From NCBI GenBank assembly GCA_030562195.1, contig CM060199.1:31640338-31704337 (forward strand): DNA of 64,000 nt, given 5' to 3'. The notes under the pieces were generated by a model, which had not been told where the DNA came from, did not search any database, and saw nothing but the letters and a program-made list of their open reading frames with translations. This document shows, in pieces, positions 35,678 through 45,598 of this stretch; positions within the stretch are counted from its first letter, which is position 1, and each line of letters begins with the position of its first letter. The stretch is from Nipponacmea schrenckii. Taxonomy: Eukaryota > Mollusca > Gastropoda > Lottiidae. A program made the translations under genes and the position numbers.

Positions 35678-36406
35678 CGGTGAGGGTAAAATTCCGACTC
35701 GGCCAACTTGGCCGACCTGCCGACTCGCATCAAAAAAAGACTTGTTGATCAAGATGAAGATTTCTCCTAAATTCTGGAATGTTTCTTATCATAATCAGAA
35801 AACGAAAAATAAAATAATATAGCCTACTAAGATCGAAGGTTAAACGAATATTTTGACATATGAAATGCCCAATGTTATTCTTTTTTTTCTTTCGTGTAAA
35901 TAGTCGCTTTTATTCAGAATGATTACTTACAGTGTCAGAAAGTGACCTGGATTATCTAGCGTCTTCCATCTATCAATAATGGCGACCATGTCACTAGGCC
36001 TAACATCAAACGTTGAACTTCTTCACAAGACGGATTTAAACAGTGACGAAAAGTTTGTACTTCTTGTTTCTGATGTGCCATACAATGAGGCGACATCTAA
36101 TCCGCCACCACTTCAGCCAAGTAAATCTGAAAACTTCATGACACCTGTTACTACTGTTCGATACTAGTTTTCTGTATTGAATGGTCTAAACGTTTTATAT
36201 GATGTTATATGATTTTGTATTGGTTTGTTTATTTATTTACCCGTTTTTCAAAAGAAAACTTTGGACATATCAAAATAATTGTTAAACCTTTGATCTTAGC
36301 AGGCAAAACTATTTATTTTTTTCGTTTTTCTCATGATAGAAACAACAAGTCTTTTTTTTTTGATGCGAGTCGGCAGGTCGGCAAAGTCGGAATTTTACCC
36401 TCACTG
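35678..36406. mobile_element. 729-bp TIR element (CGGTGAGGG, MULE-like)
   Basis: The inverted ends share yggtgagggtaaaattccgact and gccgacctgccgactcgcat, roughly 60 bp. Flanks are CTTTAGGCC at 35669-35677 and 36407-36415, a 9-bp target duplication (10 bp if one terminal base is shared). The ends start CGGTG like the foldback elements at 3048 and 44139, suggesting the same superfamily. It contains a 62-residue open frame (35979-36167, MATMSLGLTSNVELLHK) with no known domain. Confidence 0.8.
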
Positions 36407-36415
36407 CTTTAGGCC

Positions 36416-36916
36416 CTAGTTTAGACTCTGTCACGTCAGTCTCTGTTTCGTTGTAGCCGATACAGTTAAAAAATAAACTCTATGATGTAGCCATAGTGCA
36501 GATAACCAGGGCTTGGTGTCCGAGGCTATAATGTCTAACGTTCTCGCTTGAACACCAAGTTTTAAAAACATAAATGTCTTAAATCAAATCAATTTGACTT
36601 GAGTGTAGTTCTTGATTACAGTGTAAGAAAAAATAAATAAATAAATAAATAAAATTAACATAATGGTTATTATAAGAATGCTAAACTCTTATTCATGAAG
36701 GCTGACTAAATAAAACTATGATTAGCCTTAATCTAAGATCAGCTCATCAGAGATTAGAGGCAGACTAAAGTTGGTATTCCTGAAGCTCTGATCAGCTCAT
36801 CTCTGATTAATAAATTTCACAAATCTTAGATTAAATGACCCCTTAAAACTCTAATGTCAAAGTAGCACTTAATCAGTGATTTTACAAATCAGGGTTTAAC
36901 AAGTCATTGATTTTCA
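36416..36916. other. Flank and probable left end of Harbinger element
   Basis: 36640-36655 is an (aaat)n run. From ~36688 the phrases attcatgaagg and gattagcc/aatctaagatcagct resemble, inverted, the right terminal region at 52760-52830. This is the best candidate for the left terminus of the Harbinger element. Confidence 0.45.
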
Positions 36917-38382
36917 TTTTTAACGCCCACATGGAAATGTGGACGTATATTGCCGTCGCCCCTGTCCGTCCGTCGGTCCGTCGGTCCGTCCGTCCTTCCG
37001 TCCGTCCACATTTGTTGTATCCACGATAGAGGCTACAGTTTTTATCCGATCTTAAAGGGATAATAGGCGTTAGAACGAACATAAAAATTTAAGTTCACTC
37101 AAATTTGGACAATAACAGTATATATCCATCAGTGGACTTACCTGGTGTCATACCTATACATCAAAATCCCTCTAAAATCCGATAAATCCCCAAAATAAAG
37201 TAGTTAATCATAAAACGCTTGAGCCATCCATCAAGCGATTTTCAAGTTGTAAAATATAAAGGGAAGTAACTCTAACATGTGGGTTTTTACGCGTCCTCGA
37301 CCCCTAGTGTTGAATTGCACAATGATGTTTTAGCGTTGATTTACCAGACGCTTTTATTCTCAAACTGAATGGAATCGTCGCTGGCTCACTTTTTTTAAAA
37401 TTCCGAATATATTTTTATTATGGCTTTTTAAAATTTGGTAAAGTGTGGGATGCATACTTATTTAACTATTAGCCAATATTATAAGCAAATATAAGCCGTA
37501 GGAAGAGTGTATTCTAAGGCCTATTATCCCTTTAATGAAACTTTGTATACATGTATATATTGATGATATCTCGGTCAAGTTCGAAAATGGAAATTATCGC
37601 ATAGACGGTTTTTGAGTTATTGCACTTGACTTAGTAAAAACGCGTCAAATTTGGGTTTTATCCACAATAGAGGCTACAGTTTTTATCCGATCTTAATGAA
37701 AATTGGAATACATGTATAGATTGATGATATCTCGGTCAAGTTCAAAAATGGAAATTATCGAATGAACGGTTTTTGAGTTATTGCCCTTGACTTAGTAAAA
37801 ACGCGGCAAATTTGGGTTGTATCCACGATAGAGGCTACAGTTTTTATCCGATCTTAATGAAACTTGGTATACATGTATATGTTAAGGATATCTGGGTCAA
37901 GTTCGAAAATGGAAATTGTCGAATGAACGGATTTTGAGTTATTGCCCTTGACTTAGTAAAAACGCGTCAAATTTGGGTTGTATCCACAATAGAAGCTACA
38001 GTTTTTATCCAATCTTAATGAAACTTGGTATACATGTATATATTGATGATATCTCCGTCAAGTTCGAAAATGGCAATTATCGAATCAACGGATTTTGAGT
38101 TATTGCCCTTGACTTAGTAAAAACGCGTCAAATTTGGGTTGTATCCACGATAGAGGCTACAGTTTTTATCCGATCTTAATGAAACTTGGTATACATGTAT
38201 ATATTGATGATATCTTGGTCAAGTTCAAAAATGGAAATTATCGAATCAACGGATTTTGAGTTATTGCCCTTGACTTAGTAAAAACGCATCAAATTTGGGT
38301 TGTATCCAAGATAGAGGCTCAAGTTTTTATCCAATCTTAATGACACTTGGTATGCATGTATGGAAATTATCTAATGAACAGA
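36917..38382 (-). mobile_element. Helentron-like element, family 2, one end missing
   Basis: Read on the minus strand: terminal hairpin (taacgcccacatgg / gtggacgta) and (GGAC)n tract at 36917-37005, then ~160-bp units marked by gaggctacagtttttatccg at about 37029, 37669, 37829, 37989 and 38149. No gcttgccaggcaag end follows; it abuts the next element at ~38383. Unit spacing of 160 bp equals that of the 8.5-kb family although the sequences differ. Confidence 0.75.
37052..37535. mobile_element. GGGATAATAGGCG MITE, copy 2, with empty-site proof
   Basis: Inserted in the first ~160-bp unit of the surrounding element. Neighbouring units read gatcttaatgaaac where this one reads gatcTTAA-[element]-TTAAtgaaac, which proves duplication of TTAA at 37052-37055 and 37532-37535. 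Same family as 12822-13302, opposite orientation. Confidence 0.92.
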
Positions 38383-39204
38383 TTTTTATACGCCCACATG
38401 AATATGTGGACGTATATTGTCGTTGCCCATGTTGTTGTAGACACTTTAGAAGCTACAATTTTCTATGGATTTTAATGAAACTTAGTTTGAGCATTGGTAT
38501 TGATAAGACGGCAGTCAAGTTCGATTTGGAGTTATTGCCCCTGCCTCTATATTTGTTGTAGACAAAATAGAAGCTACAATTTTCAATGGATTTTGATGAA
38601 ACTTGGTGTGAGCTTTTGAATTGTTAAGACAGCAGTCGAGTTTGAATTTGGCAATTTTTGATTAGCAGTTTTTGAGTTATTGCCCTTGATGTAGTAAAAT
38701 CTTGTAAAAATTCTAGTTTCTATGCAATTAATCCTCCAATTGTCAGAGGATTTTCATGAAAATTGGTGTGAGCATTGGAATTGATTAGACCTCAGTCAAG
38801 TTTGAATTTGACAGTTTTTCAATGAACTGTTTTGAGTTATTGCCCTTGACTTCGTGAAATTGCGTCAAGATTCTATTGTGGTTTCAATAAGAAGCTTTAA
38901 TTTCCGACTTTTTTAATGAAAGGTTTTTGATTTATTGCCCTTGACTTAGTAATATTGCGTTAAAAATATTTGGTGGTGCAAAATAAGCTACAATTTTTTA
39001 ATAGATTTGATGAAACTTGGTATGAGTATTGAAATAGATAAGATGGTGGTCAAGTTTTAATTTGACGATTTTCCATGAACAGTTTTTGAGTTTTTGCCCT
39101 TGACTTCAATATCCATTTAGTGAATGTTTTTGAGTCATTGCTCAATTTATTTTTCAAATTCAATGCTGTCAGTGGGCGTATGTTACCTTGCCTGGCAAGC
39201 TATC
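38383..39204 (-). mobile_element. Short Helentron-like element
   Basis: From ttttatacgcccacatgaa at ~38383 to gtgggcgtatgttaccttgcctggcaagctatc ending at 39204, with diverged ~160-bp units (gaagctacaatttt, gagttattgcccttgac) and no (GGAC)n tract. Closely precedes the Myb/SANT gene. Confidence 0.75.
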
Positions 39205-39239
39205 TTTTATCTGTGACATAAGGGACCTTTTCAAAGAAA

Positions 39240-42086
39240 ATGGCTGCCTCCATGGATTCATGTTCAACTTCATGTGCCAAAACAAAACTAAAACGAATGT
39301 CAAATTGGACTTGGGATGAAAAGGAAAATTTATTAAATCTCATCCAAAGTCATGTGCGTGAAATTGAAGATAAGAGAACAGATGGCAACGCATCCAAACG
39401 TAAAGATGTAGCATGGCGAAAAATCCATGAACTGTTCACAAAAGAACATGGATTTCGCGACATAAAAAGAATTCGAGAAATGTGGAAACGTTTGAAAGAC
39501 GGTGCAAAAAAAGAATGTTCATCTTATCAAAAAGAACTGAAAAGAACTGGGGGTGGTGAGGGGCCAGCAGACCTTTCCAACTTGACTCAAAGAATCCTGG
39601 ATTTAGCACCTAAAGAATTTGAAGTTTATGAAAACAAATATGATGATGATTACATGATTGACACCGAAGATAAAAACAATGAAAACACTTTCATTTTGGA
39701 ATTTGAAGATGACGATGAAGCAGATTCTATTGCTAGGCCGATATTTACTGAAGTTGTGAATGAGAGCCAAGATGAACCAGATGCACGAGTTCAATTACCA
39801 AAACTAAGCAATAACAGGTTAGACTATTTTTTATCTCACAAAAAGGAAAATATCAACTTAACTTAGATCTGTCTATACATACACAGAACTATCTTTGCTT
39901 TGTTAAAATTGCATAAGCTACAATTGAACCTTCAAAAACTTTGATTTTGGAAAAAGTTACTAGGTTTGGGTTTAGTATTGGTTCACACATAGGCCCTATA
40001 GGTTGCCTGGGATAATGTAAAATGTGCCTATGAAATTTACTAAATGGGTAAATTTATAGTTAGTTTGCCTTTGAAGCTGAACAAGTGGTAGCAAGATCAG
40101 GGGCGGATCCAGAAATCCGAGCAGAGCGGGGTCCGAAGTGGTGATTACACTGACCGCGAAGCGGGGAGGGCCTACAGGACCGAGTTTTACGAAGGGGGGT
40201 TGGGCGGTTCTCCCCCCAACAAAATTTTGAAAATTACAAGCCGTTTCCTTGCATCTGAGTGCAATTTTGCGGTTATTTTTTCGACCCCCGCACTGAGCAG
40301 GGGGGGGGGGGTCTGGACCCCTCGGACCCCCCCCCCCCCCACAGGATCCGCGCCTGAAGATACACACACTAGTCTAGAAATTTTCAGTAGTACCGGTATA
40401 TCATAGTTCTTACATAAACTGTCACACTATTGTAATCACAGCCCATATTTAACATAGATTCAGTGTAGCAATGGTTAAAACTCTTATATCTTTGTCCCCC
40501 CATACACAAGGTTTGATTTTTATACGCCCACATGAATATGTAGACGTATATTGCCGTTGCCCCTGTGCGTCGGTCCGTCCGTCAACATTTGTTCTTGTGG
40601 GTGCAATAGAAACCACAATTTTTAATTGATTCAAATGAAACTTGGTATGAGCATTGGAATGGATAAGACGGCAGTCAAGTTCGAATTAGGCATTATTTCG
40701 ATTAACGCTTTTCGAGTTATGGCTCTTGACTTAAGGAAATTGTGTCAAAATAATGTTGTAGACACAATAGAAACCACAATTTTTAATTGATTCAAATGAA
40801 ACTTGGTAAAAGCATTGGAAGTGATAAGACGGTGGTCAAGTTTGAATTTGGCATTATTTCAATAAACCGTTTCTGAGTTATTGCCCTTGACTTAACGAAA
40901 TGGGGTTAAATTTTTGTTGTGGGTGCAATAGAAACCACAATTTTTAATTGATTCAAATGAAACTTGGTATGAGCATTGGGATTGATAAGACGGCAGTCAA
41001 GTTCGAATTTGGCATTATTTCGATTAACGCTTTTCGAGTTATGGCTCTTGACTTAAGGAAATTGTGTTAAAATAATGTTGTAGACACAATAGAAACCACA
41101 ATTTTTAATTGATTCAAATGAAACTTGGTATAAGCATTGGAAGTGATAAGACGGTGGTCAAAATTGAATTTGGCATTATTTCAATAAACCGTTTCTGAGT
41201 TATTGCCCTTGACTTAACGAAATGGGGTTAAATTTTTGTTGTGGGTGCAATAGAAACGACAATTTTTAATTGATTCAAATGAAACTTGGTATGAGCATTG
41301 GGATTGATAAGACGGCGGTCAAGTTCGAATTTGGCATTATTTCGATAAACTGTTTTTTGAGTTAATCCCCCTGACTTAACGAAATTGGGTAAAATTTTTG
41401 TTGTGGGTGCAATAGAAACCACAATTTTTAATTGATTCAAATGAAACTTGGTATGAACATTGGAATTGATAAGACGGCGGTCAAGTTCAAATTTAGAACG
41501 GTTTTGGAGTTATTTCCCTTTATTTAATGAAATGGGGTAAAATTTTTGGTGTGGGTGCAATAGAAACCACAATTTTTTAATCAATTCAAATGAAATTTTG
41601 GTATGAGCATTTGAAATGATAGGACGATTGTCAACTCAAATTTGGCTATGAATGATTTTTGTGTTACTGCCCTTGACTTAGTAAGTTAGGGTTATCCACT
41701 TTTCCATTGCTTCAAAAAAAGCTGCGAGTGGGCGTATGTTACCTTGCCTGGCAAGCTATCTTTATAATTTCAGTAGAAAACATAGTCTTCAAGAGAAAAG
41801 GGCTAAGCCGTTGAGATCTAATTCCCCCTCCCCGCCACATTCAACTACCAAATGTGCAAAGAAAGATATAGAAGCAGCAATTTTACATCTTTCAGAAGAA
41901 GAGCACAAGTTAAAAACGGAAATTTTAAGATCTGAACATGAAGCAAAAATGAATCTTTTTGATTTAAAAAGAAAAATTGCTGAAGAAAAGTTGCGTAAAT
42001 TATCTGTTCCCAGTACACGAAATGAAAACTCAACAAATGTAAACTCTTTCATAGAATTGACACAGGTTACTGATTTCTGTCAGTAA
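39240..42086 (+). CDS. Myb/SANT-like Harbinger accessory protein (two exons)
   Basis: Exon 1 39240-39817 starts at ATG (MAASMDSCSTSC) and contains a Myb/SANT-like DNA-binding domain at residues ~20-95 (NWTWDEKENLLNLIQSH, RKDVAWRKIHELFTKEHGF, IREMWKRLKDGAKKE), followed by an acidic stretch. The donor is ACAG|GTTAGA at 39818. The acceptor at 41771-41773 (tttcag) joins exon 2, 41774-42086, in phase: AG plus T gives Ser and continues RKHSLQEKRAKPLR, then a basic/acidic coiled coil (SEEEHKLKTEIL, FDLKRKIAEEKLRKL) and a stop at 42084-42086. Predicted 296 residues, uninterrupted. In PIF/Harbinger elements this partner binds element ends and helps bring the transposase to the nucleus. A 1.2-kb Helentron-like element and a small TIR element lie in the intron, which still has good splice sites. 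Confidence 0.85.
39867..40097. other. Myb gene intron, left part
   Basis: Intronic sequence after the unspliced stop at 39864-39866; nothing else recognised. Confidence 0.5.
40098..40356. mobile_element. Small TIR element (CAGGSGCGGATCC)
   Basis: Inverted ends CAGGGGCGGATCC and its complement ggatccgcgcctg, bordered by AAGAT (40093-40097 and 40357-40361). The GC-rich interior with G and C homopolymer runs contrasts with its surroundings. The CAGGGGCGGATCC type of end is common in hAT-derived MITEs, but those make 8-bp duplications; only 5 bp match here, so the superfamily is open. Confidence 0.65.
40516..41760 (-). mobile_element. Helentron-like element in the Myb intron
   Basis: On the minus strand from a tatacgcccacatgaatatg hairpin end (~40516) with a short ggaccgac tract (~40569-40582), through six to seven ~160-bp units (caatagaaaccacaattttt at about 40604, 40768, 40926, 41090, 41246 and 41410), to the gtgggcgtatgttaccttgcctggcaagctatc end at 41760. 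The acceptor of the Myb intron follows 11 bp later. Confidence 0.85.
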
Positions 42087-42373
42087 ACATAGTGTCAAAT
42101 CCATCCTACCAATCAGTTTTATTCAAAACAAATTTTTGTGTTAGATATTTTTATATCATTGTTAAATTGTTAGTCATAACATTCCCTGTATTTGCTAAAC
42201 ATATTATTATTGATGTTATTTTCATATTGAAAGTTAGATTTGTATTTTAAATATCATGCAATGATATCACAATTATTGTGTAGTAGGTCTGCACTCCTGT
42301 ATTATGTTACTGCTGTTCTTTAATTAATGAAAAGCTATAAGCAGAGAAAAGTTTATTTTCATACAACTTTAAA

Positions 42374-43402
42374 ATGGCATACCAGGCATTAGTGAGGTTA
42401 AATCAGATAGACAACCATAGGAGGGTTTTGAATCCAGAGCGTGTGATGAGAGACAGAATAAATCCCTTTGATATATTTGATGAGGATGAATTCCGGAAAA
42501 GATACAGATTTTCAAAGCATGGAGTGCGTTATATTCAGGATATAATTGGCGAACAATTAAAAAGACCGACTCTTCGAAAAAAAGCTTTGTCACCAGAAAC
42601 TCAAGTTTTTACTGCATTACGATACTTCGCCTCTGGTTCATCTCAAATAAATGTTGGAGGCCTTAATGGTGTGTCTCAACCTACTGTCAGTAAAGTCATA
42701 AAAAATGTATCAAAACTGTTAGCTGAAGCAAAAGCAAATTTTATTCATTTTCCCAATGATGTCAATAGCATAAGACATATTAAATCGAAATTTTATGAAA
42801 CTGATCAATTCCCAAATGTTGTGGGTGCCATTGATGACGCTGCCAGGTTTGTAAATAGAAAAGGTTATTTTTCTATCAACACCCAAGTCATATGTGATAG
42901 CGATTATAAAATTTTTAACATTGTTGCACGATGGCCTGGAAGCACACATGACAGTAGGATTTTTTCTGAAAGCAATATAAAAGAGAGATTTGAAAACCAC
43001 GAAATTAATGGATTTCTTCTGGGTGATCAAGCCTATCAATGTTTACCCTACATGATGACACCACTGCAAAACCCTATCACTCGTGCAGATAAAAGGTACA
43101 AGAAAAGTCAGGCTAAATCTAGGGGCGTTATAGAGAGAATGTTTGGGGTGTGGAAGAGAAGATTTCCTGTCATGAAATTTGGAATAAATACAAAACTAGA
43201 AACAACCTACATAATAATCGTTGCATTAGCTGTATTACACAACATTGCCTTATTTTTAAATGAACCTGACCCTGATAATTTAGACGATTTTGAAAATGAT
43301 GATAATTTAAATGATGATCTGTATAATATTGAAAATGAGAGAAATCTTGCAGGGTTACATATCCGAAGAGAATTAATCAACAACCATTTTCAGAACTTAT
43401 AA
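42374..43402 (+). CDS. HARBI1-like PIF/Harbinger transposase, copy 1
   Basis: 342 residues from ATG 42374 (MAYQALVRLNQIDNH), uninterrupted. Helix-turn-helix-like N-terminal half (LNGVSQPTVSKVIKNVSK, ~97-114), then the DDE_Tnp_4 nuclease domain: VVGAIDD (Asp154), WPGSTHDSRIFSES (~187-200), LLGDQAYQCLPYMMTP (Asp218) and SRGVIERMFGVWKRRFPVM (Glu254). Acidic C-terminal tail. Relative to the family, about a dozen residues after GAID (the usual CTH... segment) are missing: the sequence passes directly from GAIDD to FVNRKGYFSINTQ. All three acidic residues are retained, but that loop lies next to the active site and activity is doubtful. Lies 287 bp after the Myb gene, on the same strand. Confidence 0.9.
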   Translation: MAYQALVRLNQIDNHRRVLNPERVMRDRINPFDIFDEDEFRKRYRFSKHGVRYIQDIIGEQLKRPTLRKKALSPETQVFTALRYFASGSSQINVGGLNGVSQPTVSKVIKNVSKLLAEAKANFIHFPNDVNSIRHIKSKFYETDQFPNVVGAIDDAARFVNRKGYFSINTQVICDSDYKIFNIVARWPGSTHDSRIFSESNIKERFENHEINGFLLGDQAYQCLPYMMTPLQNPITRADKRYKKSQAKSRGVIERMFGVWKRRFPVMKFGINTKLETTYIIIVALAVLHNIALFLNEPDPDNLDDFENDDNLNDDLYNIENERNLAGLHIRRELINNHFQNL

Positions 43403-44128
43403 TTAGTGCCTCTGTTACTAACCCTGTTTATATTAGATTTTATACACCTACTGTACATAAATGCTTTTTAGGAAGATTTGTCAAATTTCCATAAAACTAG
43501 TTTTCATTAATATTTTGTTTTTGTTTGAAGGTCCTTAAATTTGTTAGAATATCTTTAAGATTGGTAATGGGGAATTGGATTTTTATATGCCCACGTGGGA
43601 AACTGGATGTATATTTCAACCTCTGCTTTATTTATATCATCCAGATTACATGTTTTTACAGTTTTTGTCTGATCTTCATCTTAAAGGGAAACAGTCCTCT
43701 ATTTAATCAATGATTCATCTTATAGATTGTGTTTTCCATATCTCAGCCCACTCAGTAAAAGAAAATTTGGTTGTTTTTAAGCCACGTTGAATTATGATGA
43801 ATCATCGATTATATAGAGGACTGTTTCCCTTTAATACTAGGTCTAAATATTAATATTCATTTGAATCAGTGATATCTCTGTAAGGTTCGAACTTAGCATT
43901 TTGATGATATCTCAGTCACCCTTTCTTACATTGAATATTTGCAGGAAAAGATTTTAGCACATTAAAAAAAAAAATATGGTGTTAGGCCTATTTAGAAAAT
44001 TTTAACTGTTACCATTTAAGACAAACAACATTAATGTTTAATTGTTGCATCAGTTTGTTCTTTTTAAATTTGAATAAAGAGATATACGCTAATGAGGTTA
44101 TTGATGACTTGAATAGAATGTTTGAACG
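43403..44128. other. 3' region of transposase with old Helentron remnant
   Basis: 43570-43680 and 43835-43930 together resemble one end plus one core unit of a Helentron-like element (tttttatatgcccacgtggg, acagtttttgtctgatctt, gtgatatctctgtaaggttcg), split by the MITE at 43681. No gene. Confidence 0.55.
43681..43834. mobile_element. AGGGAAACAGTCC MITE with TTAA duplication
   Basis: Inverted ends agggaaacagtcctctattt and its complement, bordered by TTAA (43681-43684 and 43831-43834), 154 bp overall. Same family as 17478-17763 but lacking its middle. Inserted within a decayed Helentron unit; the identical insertion is present in duplicate copy 2 (55267-55420), so it predates the duplication. 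Confidence 0.88.
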
Positions 44129-44379
44129 AGTTTTAAATCGGTGGGTTCATTATACAGACTCCAGACTCCAGACTCCAGACCCGGTCAAGGTCAAAGCCTC
44201 GTTGTAGCAATCAAGGGTCATGGAAAGTGAATAATGTGAATGGGACGTTTCGTACTCTACGTGGTATTTATTAGTGTGTCTAGTATCTTCATGGAATAAC
44301 AAAGCTTTCTCAAGAATAATAAATACTATTTTCACAATTTTGTATTGAAATAAATAATAGGCTACACTGTTAAAAATAA

Positions 44380-44800
44380 TAGCCTAGTTTACACTCATTT
44401 GGGTGGCGCCTCAGCTGCCTCCAACATTAGTGTAACCTTACACTTAATTTAGTGTTGAACTTCCACACCATTTCCGGTGTAATTGAATTACACTTTGTGG
44501 TGTAATTACACACCAATAAAAGAGTCACCTTACTTTACACTCGACGAGTGTTAATTTTTTTACACTTTTGTGGTGTTAACTTTACACTTTTTAGAAGTTT
44601 CTTTACACCCCAAACAAGCAGGAGCTGCACTTTCATTGGTGTAACTAGGGTGAAAAATACACTCTGTCATGTGTAATTACTACTTCAACTGAGTGTGACT
44701 TTTCACCTTAAACAGTGTTATATTTACACCCTTACAAGAGTTTGATCGACTGTTCTACACCCCAACAAGTGTATGCACGGCACTTTTACTGGTGTTAACT
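44380..44800. promoter_or_regulatory. CACTA subterminal repeat region, left
   Basis: Many copies of gtgtaa / ttacac and aacact-type hexamers in both orientations, for example ttacactttgtggtgtaatt. In CACTA elements such motifs are transposase binding sites; that role here is by analogy. Confidence 0.7.
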
Positions 44801-45598
44801 AATCTTTGTCTTAGTGGGATACAATGGTGCTTTAACCCTTAAATTTCAGTCATGTGCATACAGCATATAATAGCATGAGCAATCTTGCCTTTACAGCAAA
44901 CCTTTCCTTTTAACATAAACATACAAAATATAAATAAAAAAAGTTTAATAGTCATAATAACATAACATTTAAGTTTCATTTATCAAATGACAAAAACTGA
45001 CAGTGATTGCCTTTCTAATGAGATAATATTTAAACGAAATTAATACACATAAATTGAAAGATACAAAAATGGTTTCATTACCAGAGTAACTCTAGTAGAT
45101 CTGTGTGCATAATATCTTGGTTGAAAACAGGTTACAGTGATAAATTTCTGAATTAAAAACTATTTTTACATGTTCTTTTTACATTTGCAGTTGTAAATAA
45201 CCATGAAAATAAAACATTTATGACACACTTCAAATTTATTGATTTCTGCATGCATAGTCACAATCTAAAAACAAAAACTATAAAATAGGTTACAAAATCT
45301 TAAGACTATTCTTGTCACAAAAAGCCAACCCAAAACATAATTCAAGAATGTGACAAAAATCTAAATTCAGTAAATTTTTACAAAAATTTTCAGTTTACTT
45401 CTAACGGTTGTAAAAAAAATCCAACAAAGTTTCAGAAATCTATAAATATAAATGCAGACTCATATGACATCAATAATTTCCTAAAATCATGTTGAAATAA
45501 CTGAGAAATAAACAGTTTGAACAAAAAGTATAAAATACACCACTTGACATTGATATTGAAAATAAGACAAAATGTTTACAAAATTTGACAATGTTATC

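Larger units (their letters stand above)
42069..44138 (+). repeat. Duplicated block X, copy 1
   Basis: 2070 bp nearly identical to 53655-55724, the same length, with a handful of substitutions. It starts at actgatttctgtcag, inside the Myb terminal exon, and includes the complete transposase gene. It ends with the 10-mer agttttaaat, the target of the foldback element. The upstream flanks differ, the Myb gene here and Helentron-like repeats at copy 2, so the duplication junction lies at the shared actg. Confidence 0.95.

Noticed and set aside
40098..40356. hAT classification of the GC-rich TIR element
   Set aside because: Ends look hAT-like but the flanking match is 5 bp rather than 8, so the class was left open.
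42369..42593. Minus-strand frames within the Harbinger transposase (also 42719-43039 and their duplicates)
   Set aside because: Antisense shadows of the conserved transposase coding sequence.
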